NCBI GenBank assembly: GCA_905182995.1 | Contig: CAJJDP010000014.1 | Location: 132,856 to 196,855, forward strand | DNA from: Paramecium octaurelia | Lineage: Eukaryota; Ciliophora; Oligohymenophorea; Peniculida; Parameciidae | Length of the DNA: 64,000 bases | Reading direction: 5' to 3' | Part shown: piece by piece, positions 1 through 11,197 of the stretch | Numbering within the stretch: the stretch's first letter is position 1 | Layout of the letters: every line of letters begins with the position of its first letter | Translations under genes and position numbers: made by a program | The notes under the pieces: generated by a model | Databases searched by the model: none | The model's input: only the letters and a program-made list of their open reading frames with translations | Told to the model about the DNA's origin: nothing

Positions 1-242
1 ATAATTGTTATAAGGTTGTGAACAGGGAATGGGAGTATTCTTATAGAAAATAACAAGGGAATAGCACATTTTTCTAATCAATGGACTCAACTAATGAATA
101 GGCGACGGCATTACCCAAATCCAGAAGCTTCAGTGTGAGATAATCAACTCAACAATAATCATAATAATTGAAGGATATGATTGACAAAGCAATTGAAAAT
201 ACAAAAACTTTTGATGAGTATCTATTAAGTCTAGTAAGATGA
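1..242 (+). CDS. 3' end of an unidentified gene (partial)
   Basis: The frame starting at base 3 is open from the window edge to TGA at 240-242 and encodes about 79 C-terminal residues. The tail is rich in Ser, Thr and Gln (several Gln from TAA/TAG codons) and ends in a short charged helix-like segment with the sequence KDMIDKAIENTKTFDEYLL. No domain is recognisable. The upstream part of the gene lies outside the window, so product and introns cannot be judged. It is followed by about 200 nt of AT-rich spacer before the Piwi gene on the same strand. Confidence 0.6.
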
Positions 243-443
243 ATCAATTTATTTGTTTTTATTCTACTTTTGTAATTTATTTTATTGCATTCAATAAATA
301 ATTAAATATTCGAATTTCGTATATAAAATGATTGAAAAAGTAACATAAGAAATGACCATTAAATCAATAAGTTGATTCTCTGATATGAAACAATTTCTAA
401 ATGGTTTAATTTTTAAGAACAAATATATAATTTATAATTTAAA

Positions 444-2758
444 ATGTAACAGCAAGATTAATAATTCAAAACAGTGAAAGTGAAATCAAATTTCCATCAA
501 TTCCAATTATTACCAAATCGTTAAATTCATAGATATAAAATAGAATTGACTAATTATTCAGAAATCAATGCATAAAAAGCAATAACTACTTACAGATAGA
601 AGATAACAGAATGTCTAATTACATTTTATTGCATAAATTTGAATATTTATTCTCCAACAAAACTTGGCATTTAGGTTTTGGGAGGATTGAATGATGGTGA
701 AGAGATATAGAATGTTGCATCATTGAAGTTCGTTGAATCTGTAGAGGGAGGACCAAAATTATAATCAATATTAGCAAGAATTGTAAAGCAAATAATGAGC
801 ACACAACAAGGGATGGTTTAAATAGGTAGAGACAAATTATTTTGGCCTAAGAAATCCCATTCATTTCATGATTATAAGTTTGAGATCTGGGAGGGAGTCC
901 AGATTGTGTAAAAACAATTCGGAGTAGTCATAGATTGTGCTTATAAAATATTGAGATAAAATACGCTACTTGATGATCTTTCTGTTACCAAAGAAGTAGA
1001 TCGTTATGAAGGAATGGTAGTGATGACTAAATACAATCAGAAATTCTATAGAGTAGACCTTATAGAAATTGGGATGTCTCCCAAAGATATATTTGTCGCA
1101 GAAAATGGAGAAGAAACCACCTTTAAAGAATATTATAAACAAAGATACAATTTAAAATTAAATGAAAAATAACCATTAATAAAGAGCACTCTCAAACTCA
1201 AAGGTAAATAAGAAGAAAAAGTAATTTACTTAATACCAGAACTATGTCAATTGACTGGATTGAGTGATACTGTTAAGAGTGTATAAAATAATATATATGT
1301 TAGAATTTCTCAGTTATGAGAGAAGTGGCTAAAATAACAAAACCAAATGCATATGATAGAATCGATTAATCTGAGAAATTTGCTAAACAAATAAATTCAA
1401 CTGTTAAGAAAGGATCCAATACAAATTTATTAGATACTTGGGGTTTGAAATTAAATAGTGTATCAATGAATGTTGAAGCTAAAACTGTTCGTCCTGGTAC
1501 ATTAATCATGGGCAATGACAACATAGATCTATCATAATAAAATCTGAACCTAGATCAATAGACATAGAAAAAGATGTATTAAGTCCCAGATTAGAAGTTA
1601 GTTTGGGTTCTCATTCATTATTACAAAGAAAAAGGACAAGAAGCCAAAAAGCTACTACTTGACAATATGAAACAAGCTATTACTGAATACTAATTTTATG
1701 GCTTTTACTCCTAACCCATGGTTAGACAATTATAGGAGGAGAGAGACAAGGCATTATTGCAACTATGTGATGACATAAATAAGGAATGCTAATAAAAATA
1801 ATAAAAGATAGAATTCATAATCTTCCTATTACCAGGATAAAAGAAGAATAGTCGTCTATATCGATGTGCTAAATTCATATCCTTATAAAAGATCGGTTGT
1901 CCAAGTTAAGTTGTCTTAGAAGACACTTTAGCTAAAAATACTCGCTCTATAGTTAATAAAATAATGGTTTAAATTTGTGCCAAATTGGGAGGAGTCCCTT
2001 GGGCAATTGATAAATTACCGAAACTCTTTTAATAGTAGCATACAATGATATGTGCAACTGAATGTTACGATAGATTACATCAAATTAAGCATTTAGCCTT
2101 TTGTTCGACTGTTGATAAAAACATGACCAAATATCATAGTCAAATATTAAAAGGGGCTGATTACAAAGGAGACAATTTAAAGAAGAGTTTAATTACTGCC
2201 ATGGAAGTTTACAAAGAAAAAAATAATGTTTTTCCAGAAATAATCATAATTTACAGAGATGGTGTATCTGATGGTCAAATCCCTGTAGTTCTTGGAGATG
2301 AATTTCCTCAATATGATTAGGCAATCAAGTAGATAAATCCTTAAAGTAAATTAGTGCTTGTTGTCTGCAATAAAAGGGTAGCAGGAAAGTTCTATCAAGC
2401 TGGAAATAGACCTGACAATCCTGCGTCAGGAACGATTGTTGATACCAAGGAGATTTGCGAAGGATAATAACCTAACTTTTATTTGATCTCTCAAATGACT
2501 AGATAAGGCACATCTTAACCTACACTTTATAAGATATTACATTCAGATATCCCTAATATTGAAAATGATATCAAAGTGCTTACCTATAAATTGTGTTGGT
2601 TATATTACAATTTTGCTGGTCCAATAAAGATTCCTGCTCCTGTTAGATATGCTCATTGTTTGAGTGAATTTATTGGTTCCAGGTACTAAAGAAATGATAA
2701 GGATCCCTTTGTCCCTGTGGAGGAATTAGTTAAAAAAGGAGTATTATTTTACATTTGA
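444..2758 (+). CDS. Piwi/Argonaute family protein (Ptiwi-like)
   Basis: Predicted 763-residue Argonaute of the Piwi clade, a small-RNA-guided protein; in Paramecium such proteins act in RNA silencing and in genome-rearrangement small-RNA pathways. One 23-nt intron is seen at 1281-1303 (GTATAA...TTAG). The N domain begins around residues 10-60, PAZ lies near residues 215-290, and the PIWI domain fills the C-terminal half with the signatures IIYRDGVSDGQ (D598) and PAPVRYAHC (H730), ending LFYI. The position that normally carries the first catalytic Asp (GxD) reads TMICATECYD, so it is Glu532: an E-D-H rather than D-D-H set. The start at 444 is the first ATG before the conserved N-terminal frame; an earlier exon is not excluded. 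Which Ptiwi subfamily this is cannot be told from sequence alone. Confidence 0.92.
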
Positions 2759-2789
2759 ATAATTTAAATTTATATATTTTATTAGATGA

Positions 2790-3226
2790 TCATTCATCAT
2801 CCAAATTAATTTGACTACCAAATTTGGCATACAACTTAGCTTTCAAATTTTTCATCTATTTAAGTGTTTCTTCTATTTTCTTGGTGTCTTCTTCAAATTA
2901 TTTCTTAATATTTGCTACTTATTCATCAATCAATATTCTTGCCTTTTTATATAGTGAAGTTCTTTACCTTATCAACGCTTACTCGAATGAAAGAATCACC
3001 AAATTTGAATGGAATCTTCTCGTCATCATCCATTAATTCCATTTCATCTTTACTATCTGACAAACGTGTTAATTCATCTTTTCGACTACACCACTATTTT
3101 TATTATTCTATACGCTTAATTCAATCGAATAAGTTCATGGTACTGCATATTAAATCTGCTAAAAGAGTTTATTTTCTATTGGTCTTGTCTATCCACTTCT
3201 ATGTTGTCAGTACTTGTAAATTTCAT
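2790..3226 (-). CDS. PFDN4: prefoldin subunit 4
   Basis: Predicted 127-residue beta-type prefoldin subunit, part of the hexameric cytosolic co-chaperone that delivers nascent actin and tubulin to the CCT/TRiC chaperonin. Two introns restore one frame: 2943-2967 (25 nt) and 3086-3113 (28 nt). The order is typical: N-terminal coiled-coil helix (EVDRQDQQKINSFSRFN), an acidic linker ending MELMDDDEKIPF, the hairpin KFGDSFIRV that forms the beta barrel, a second coiled-coil helix and a C-terminus reading LYAKFGSQINLDDE, matching the family. Length agrees with other PFDN4 proteins. It converges with the Piwi gene, with 31 nt between the two stop codons. Confidence 0.9.
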
Positions 3227-3249
3227 TATTTATAATTTTAATGTGTTGA

Positions 3250-3609
3250 GTATTAATCAATTGCATTGCTAGCACTTTCTAAAAAATCAAAGGATGGTTT
3301 AAAAAGGATCGAGGTGAATGTATATTTTATCTTAAGAGCCCCTCTAAGATGACTAAATTAGACAAAGCCCATCCCCATCTATGGCAGCTCAAGCTCCAAA
3401 ATATTCATGAGGATGAGAAAGATATTCCTAACCTTGATGGTACCTTCCAAAAGTAATCGACATTCAATTACTTTTTTAATGACATCAGTACCTTAAAATT
3501 GGAGGTATTGATTGATGAAAGAAGAGTGCCATTGAATATAATAAAATACATAATTTTCATCAAATATCCTTAAATCTTTCAATAATCATCTCCTTTACTT
3601 AACGAATGA
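3250..3609 (+). other. unassigned open frame, possible gene remnant
   Basis: A frame open from 3250 to TGA at 3607-3609 encodes a plausible, non-low-complexity peptide (for example HPHLWQLKLQ and YFFNDISTLKLEVLIDERRV), but no ATG opens it before 3349, 87 codons from the stop. No intron that would add a start was found. It may be a truncated gene remnant, a short real gene starting at 3349, or chance. It lies between the prefoldin start (divergent) and the myosin gene. No family is recognised. Confidence 0.25.
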
Positions 3610-3712
3610 ATGAATTTAATGAGTTTGTCATATGTTAAGATTTATTGAAAAATACTAATTAAAAATATATAACAATCTCAAATATTATATTTAAATTATT
3701 TATAACAAGCAA

Positions 3713-6700
3713 ATGCTTTAACCTATCAAATGGGCTTAGATTAGTAATTTAGTATAAGATTTAAGCTAGATACTCCCTGTTGGATTTTCAATGACCATAA
3801 ATTAATACCTGGAGTTATACTTTAAGTTTCCCCTTTCTTGATTAGTACGGCTGAAGGGAATATAGCTGATCCCAAAAATGTGTATTAACGAAGTTTAGAT
3901 AATTTATAAGAACTCGAGGATTTGATGGATCTATCGATTTTGAATGAAGCTGAAATACTGAATGCTTTGCATCACAAATTTTAACAAAAAAAATTTCAAA
4001 TTTTTTGTGGAGCATCTTTACTCATCATCAATCCTTTTCATAAAGAAAACGCTAAATCTTAACTACTGCAATAAATTGCTCAAAATGCTTATCATTAAAT
4101 GACTGACTTTCCATAATCAATTATCTTGACTGGAGAATCAGGATCAGGAAAGTCTGAAATCAGCAAATAAATTTAGTTACACTTGTCAAAATTTGGAAAT
4201 CTTCACTCTAAAGTTCTGGCTTGCAATTAAATTATCGAAGCCTTTGGAAATGCTAGAACTCAAAGAAATTCGAATTCATCTCGTTATGGAAGAGTCACAA
4301 AAATGCTGTTTGATAAAGAATAAAAGTTATGTGGGGTTCATTTAAGTGCTGTTTCCCTTGAAAAATCACGCATTTATAATGTACCATAAGGAGAATGCAA
4401 TTTTAACATATTATATTAATTCTTGAATCATGGATAATTGGCATTATTTAATATCAATACAAATCAATAATAGAACTTGATTCCAAATCCTTTGAATTCC
4501 AAAGCATCTTAATAATAATCCTCGAAAGAAGCCCAATAATTTTAAGACACACTGGATGCTCTGAAACTATTTAATATAAATATTGATGTAATTTTAGGAC
4601 TATTGGCTTGCATAATTAAATTGGGTAATATATAATTTGATGATCATGATAATGATTGTTCAATTCAAGATCAGAAATCAATTGTTCAGATTAGTCATTT
4701 GCTTGGGATTTCAGATAAGGAACTAATAAGGTGTTTGTGTTATAAGTAGAGACAATTGCTGAAAAATGAAGTGGTTGATACTCCATTAAGTAGAATAGAA
4801 TGTATAAATTAACAATAGAATATCATCAAGTAATTATACGAAAGGTTATTTGAATTCTTGATTGATTCAATTAATTGCTAAATGTCTACATAAACAAATA
4901 AGTATTAAATCAGCATAATTGATTATTTTGGATTCGAATAAAATATTGTAAATAGTTTTGAGTAATTACTAATCAACTATTCTTAAGAAAAGTTGCACTA
5001 ATTCTACCTTTTTGATACTTTTTTATGCGATTCTAAAATATTCTAATAGGAGGGTCTGACCAATAGTCAAGGACCTATTTATTTTATGAATAATCTACCG
5101 ATTTTAGAATGTTTAGAGAGACCTCCTTTGGGAATCTTGAATATATTAGATGACAGTTGCACTGTGGCTGGTACTGATGAAACCTTTTTAACCAAGGTTA
5201 AGAATGCCTTTGTGAACAATCAAATAATTACATATCCAAAATCTTAATCTTAACCGATATTTAAGGTTCGACATTTTGCAAGAGAAGTTGAGTATAATGT
5301 TATTGGGTTTCGTATTAAGAATAAAGATGAAGTTAATAAATAGTTCTAAATTCTGCTCTAAAAATCTAAGAATTAATATATCTCAACTATGTATTAGCAA
5401 ATCATTACCTAGAAGTATGTTGGAACAGTGGCAAGAACTGAATTATCAAGCTTGGTTAGTTCCCTTAAGGATAGTAGCAACTAATACATAAGATGCATCA
5501 AATCAAACGATTAATTGATTCAAGACCAATTTAATTAACAATTCGTATTAAATTAGATTAAGTATTGTTGCGTAGTAGAGAGTCTGTAGATGAGGAAGGA
5601 AGGCTACGCATACAGAAGGACATATTAATAATGTTATTTTGAGTTTTTTGCAATGGTGTAATAGAAGAAGGTTGATTACAAGGCAGGAGTCATCAATTAC
5701 ATGAAAAAAAGCTTTGCATTCACAGATGATTAAGTTTTATTTGGAAATAGAATGGTTTTCTTTAAATATCAAACATATCGAATTATTTAATAGGAAATCA
5801 AGAAATAAAATAATTTAAAACATTAGGCCGCATCCAAATTGTAGAATGCTTGGATTTGCTACAAGAACAAAATGATATTTAGAGAATTTCAATGCAGAGT
5901 TATATACATTTAAGCCCACATTAGAGGTTATTTAGAAAGATAAAGATATGTTAGACTTATGCAATCAATTGTGTTTATATAATTTAAAATTAGAGAATGG
6001 TTGAAAAAAATAAAGTATAAAAGAAATTTATAGGCAACAAAAGTAGTTCAAACATATTTTAAGAGAATATGTGCAATTAAGCAAATGATAGTTGAAGAAT
6101 AATGTGCAATAAAAATACAAAGATTTATTAGAGAAAAACAACTGTATTAAGATTAATAAGTTGAAAGTGACATTAAAAAACTATTATATAAAGTGACAGA
6201 TTAAGCTTGGAAAGTAATTGTATATAGAGCTGCCACTAAAATACAGAAAACATGGAAGGGTTACATTACACGTCTAATTAATGAGGATAATATACAATCT
6301 ATTAAATTAGCAGGATTTTTAGTAACAGCCAATCAAGCTGCAATTGCCATCTAAAAATATGTTAGAGGACAATAATAAAGAAGATATTATTAATCATTGA
6401 GAGCAGCCACTACTTACATTTAGGGATGGATTAGAAGTAAGTGGTTGACAAATCTATTTCAAAGGATTAGATATGCGACCATAGTAATTTAAAGAGGAGT
6501 GAGGAAGTATTATAATTAATATAGAAAACAACGAAAGTACGAGGATCTAGTTTTGAAACCTTTGGAAAATGAATTGAATAGGATAAGAGAATAAGAATTT
6601 ATGAATTTGCATGATAGTTATATTGAAAATATTTTGGATGCTGACTAAGAAAATATCCCTGGCAAAAAGATAGATTTATTCAGTTAAGTAATAGATTTAG

Positions 6701-8112
6701 AAATCTTAACTGATGTTAGTGAAATCTATGATACATTATGGACATCCTTATATAAGCGATGTTTTAAAGAATGTTATGAAAAATAGAATTATATTTCAAC
6801 GTACTCTATAGGAGAATGCCATGCATACGTTGGAACATTGCAAAATAAAATCTACTCTTGGGGATTGAATGATTCATTATAGTAAGGGTTGCTTAAATAG
6901 AATGCAAACAAAATTAATTCGATATAATTTCCATTTAAAGTTAAGTCTATTAAATCTGGAGCTAATCATGGATTAATTTTAAGTTAAGACAATGTGTTAT
7001 ATTCAACAGATGAAAAACAGAGTATTTTAAAGAATGTTAAATTATTCTCGGTCTACAATGACGATAACGTGGCTGTGGATGAAAACAACTTAATTTATAT
7101 ATGGAAAAAAAAACATAAAAGTCCAATTGAATTGAAATCATGGACTACGTTCATAAGAATGAGTTAGATATAATAGAAGATTTAGGTACATTAAATTTCC
7201 CATGGTTTATCATTCTTCATAGTGTTGTCCACAAATGGGATGATGTTCTCAATGGGTGAAAATACAGTAGGAGAACTAGGAATAAATAGAGGTCATTCGA
7301 AAAATGAATTGACTTTGATTGAATTATCTGATAAAATAGCGGAAGTGCATTGTGGAATGAAGCATACTATTGCCAAGTCTACTTTAGGAAAAGTGTATAC
7401 TTGGGGTTGGGGTCAAATGGGATAATTAGGACATGGAAACCTTAAGGATGAAGCATTTCCGAAGATGTTGCCATTTGAATCAAAGGTGCTTTAGGTTATG
7501 GCTGGCCACAAACAATCAATTGTGATTTTGGACACGAGAAAGATTTATTGGTGGGGTACCAACTCATGCTTACAATACCAAACAAGACCAGTTGAATACA
7601 TGACTAATTATCCAGCTATTAGAGTGTTATGCAGTTGGAGTAGAACTTTGAGTGTTGTGTATATAACATTTGCCAAGACTTACAAATGTATAGATAATAA
7701 CATCAAATTGAAAAATAAGATTATCAATTAAATGGTTAGCAAGTGGAGTGAAAATGATATCTATTCGTTAGATCCTCCTTACTGTGATAATTTGGCTAAT
7801 TATTTCAATCAAATGAAAAAGCCTTAACAAAAATTAAACATCAAATTTGCTTCAAAAATTGAACATCAACAATTAGTTAAATAACTCTAGTAATCTCCTT
7901 TCAATTTACTCGATGAAGTCAAAGACACAAGTTGCTTCTTTAGTTTCAAGAACGAATCGAATATATAGTTGTAAAGATAGTTATTGGAACATTCGGAAAA
8001 TACAGATATTATCAATGCGAAATCGTATCATATCGATAATTCAAATAAGTATTATTTTATATTGTTATTTTAGACTCAAATTGCTTAAGTCTGTTAAAAA
8101 ATATCGAAATGA
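3713..8112 (+). CDS. unconventional myosin with IQ motifs and RCC1-like tail
   Basis: Predicted heavy chain of about 1,459 residues, an actin-based ATP-driven motor. The motor carries the P-loop GESGSGKSE (near residue 134; canonical is GESGAGKT), a switch I-type segment NARTQRNSNSSRYG, and switch II as DYFGFE near residue 400. A long helical neck at about 5,800-6,550 nt holds several IQ-like repeats (light-chain or calmodulin sites). The C-terminal third contains RCC1/ATS1-type blades, such as VYTWGWGQMGQLGHGN and GECHAYVGTLQNKIYSWG. One intron near the start is needed to change frame: either 3826-3845 (20 nt) or 3814-3845 (32 nt). Myosins with RCC1-type tails are known from alveolates; class assignment would need a tree. 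It is followed 82 nt downstream by VPS54. Confidence 0.9.
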
Positions 8113-8194
8113 TCCTTAATTATAAGAAATACTAAAATAATCTGAATTAAGTGATATATTATAATATATAAATTGATATATTTAAGCAATAAAA

Positions 8195-11040
8195 ATGAGG
8201 TATTCTTAATGGAATAATTAGTGAGGAAAACAAGTCAGAATAACAATTGGTCTTTTCTGTAATAGAAGAAGGCTATTTCGATTAATTGCTCAAGAGAGTA
8301 CTCAGAAAAACCCAAGAACCCTAACATCAAATATCATTGAAGGAAGCTCAAGCAATCGTGAACACTGTTTCTCGATCTTCGGATTTGTAGTCAATAAAGG
8401 AATTGGGATTCAAAGATTTTGTTGGATACTTGCAATCTATAAGGGATGTTTATATTGAGTATAGAAAATTTCAAAAAAAAGTACAATCTTCAGATATTCC
8501 TGATGATTTAGATGAGATGGTATTAGGATGCTACAATACAGTGCCTGCATATTTCTTCGATTAACCATTCCGATTCAATTATCAACTATTCTCATTGGGC
8601 AAGGAGAAAATTAATCAGTATTTAGAAGAGATCAAGGATCATTTAGATGATGTCGAGATTACCCTATTCTTCTAAATTAATTCTCGCTTCGACAAATTTC
8701 TCAGTGTTATATTAAATTTGAATGAGATGAATTAAATCATAGATTAGAATATTAAAAAAGTCAAGAGAATACGTGAAATATATAGTGTAACTAGAGAGCA
8801 CATGATTAAAAAGAGCACTGAAATCACTAAGAAGAAACAAGTATTAATTCTTATTGAGTTTAGACAATTGAAAAAGTTGAAAACATTTTGTTCACTCTTA
8901 AACGCATATAGTCGATTTAAAAGAGTTTCGTTACATTAACAGAACTTATCAACACTAAGAAATATTCCTAAGCAGTCTAATTGCTAAAAGTAAGTGAATA
9001 GACATATTAAACTATTAAATCAATCACAGGTTTAAAGTTTATACCCTAGAAACTAGAACAATTACAAAAAACTCTATAAACCACAATTTTAAATCATCTT
9101 TTATCAATAATGCTCACTCAAATGACATCCTTATTAGCACCAAACAAATAACTGATCAATTAAATAAATCATCAATTGAATGATCATGAAGATTCTGTGC
9201 TTGCCAATTCTTATGTTAATGATAGTTGGTTTGAATAATAACAGCAATCCATGATTACCATTAATAAGCAATCTGATGATAGTTTCATTAAAACCCTTTT
9301 GTCTTCCTCAGGCATTATTGATATGGCAGACAAAATATTTAAATAGAAAGTCCTGGAAGAATTACAAGGGTATTATTAGGAGTTTCTCATTGCACTGAAG
9401 AACTTCTTCAATCAAGAGGAGACTGAGTAATAAATGAAGTTCGATGAATAGTCTATAATGGAATAAATATCTTAGTATTTGGAGGAGCAGCCGTTAAGTA
9501 TCTTTATTAAGATTGTTTAATTCTTTTCCGAAAATTTAAAGAAGACTATTAATCTCTAGATTGCACTTGCACAATCAATTGCCAAAAATGTATTAGATTA
9601 ACCTAAACACATGGAGATTATTGAGGAACATTTTTCCATTCCAGTGGCTATGTTGAAATTTGCTAATGAGAAGGTTGCCTTGCTCTTATCCTCAAAGAGA
9701 ATCGCATCTGACTCTACAGTCAAGGATTTTGTAGATTTACTTTAAGTTTATAAATTTTGGGATTAATTTTTTTAATAGGACATGTCCAGAATTAATGAGG
9801 ATTTACAAATCAATGATAAAATAATGTAAAAAATTAGAGGATAATATTAGAAATGTTCTATAAATCAATTAATTTATATGCGAAGTGCTTAGGAAAAGTA
9901 ATATCTCTAAAATTTTCATAAAGAGAAGAAAACACAGTTGAATAAATATCTGGAGAATGAAACATGGTTGGCATCAGATGTGTCCTTTGATAACTATGAA
10001 ATAATTACATATCTATTGGATCTGGAAGACTTGAAATAGGTTGAATAGTTGGATGAAAGTGTTCTCCTTAATAACAGTACAATGGCAGGGAAGAATCTGT
10101 TGCCTTCCTATGTAAATAATTCACATTTCAAAATTATTAAAACTGAAATTATCATCTTAAAGGACAATTCTAAATATAAAGTAACACAAGCATTCTTATT
10201 CTTTTTATAAGCTATAAGCTAATATTTGCATTTATTTGAATCTTACTCAGTAATCAATTACGAACAGACCTAAAAGTTGGTCGAACTTATAAAATGTTAT
10301 AATTCTTTAGCCACATAGTACATTTTGGGAGCAGGAGCTGTGCATTTTGGTAAAATATCCACGATTACAGCTAAAAATTTAGCGATTTCCTCAATATGTT
10401 TGAGACTCTTCCTATACTTGTTGGATCCCTTGTCAAATAAACTATTTAAAGTGATCAAGTAAGTATTTAAAGATAATGATTTATTAGTCAATAACAACAA
10501 ACCGAATTCACTAATCTACAACAAATCCAGAATGATTTTGCAACGATCAAGGTGGACTATGAAAATCACAATGCTGAAGTTATGGCCAAACTTACGACTA
10601 TAGTGCAGGATAGATTTTACAAGCTTTTCGAAGACATTGCTAAATTAGATTGGAATGTAAGATTATGAAAGTGATCTTATAGGATTCTTAAACTAAAATT
10701 ACTGTTCCAACTAAAATGACCAATCAGATCTGTTAGAATACGCGGTCTTTATATGTGGCCATAGAGGACATCATAACAAAAGAGGATCTTTGCAAGGTTT
10801 TTGGACACATTGTATCGATTCTCAATTCAGATTTTGTAAAGATATTTAAATAGCTCAATATCACTTCTAAGTAAGAGCCTTATTGAATTTATTAGAATTG
10901 GGTTTACGAGGATTAAGGAAGAGTTAGACTATTTTATGAATTCTTTAAAGGACATCGGACAGTTGCCTCAATTTTTGGCTGATCAATATAAAAGTTTGGA
11001 ATCAGATATCACTACGGTGATAGAGAGTAAACAATAATGA
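8195..11040 (+). CDS. VPS54: VPS54, GARP complex subunit
   Basis: Predicted 906-residue subunit of the GARP tethering complex, which captures endosome-derived vesicles at the trans-Golgi network. Five introns are placed by frame and consensus: 8200-8221, 8841-8863, 10459-10487, 10657-10682 and 10871-10895 (22-29 nt). The first falls after only five coding bases (ATGAG). The N-terminal half contains the Vps52/53/54-type coiled-coil region (YFFDQPFRFNYQLFSLGKEK onwards). The C-terminal Vps54 domain includes the diagnostic stretch YILGAGAVHFGKISTITAKN, close to animal VPS54 (LGAGA...ITTKNLA). Length matches the family (about 970 in human). Function follows from the family; no special regulation is visible. 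Confidence 0.92.
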
Positions 11041-11197
11041 ATCCTTATGTTTTATATATATAATTAATATATATATATATAAATTAATATTACAGTGGGA
11101 ATTCCAAATTGGAGCAAAAAAATCAAAATGTAATTAATATCTTTGGAAAAATATCTGAAATGAATCAAATATAAAAATTAGTATTAACATTAATTTT

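Noticed and set aside
2824-3235. Plus-strand frames of 70-107 residues
   Set aside because: They lie antisense over prefoldin 4, which has strong family matches and consistent introns.
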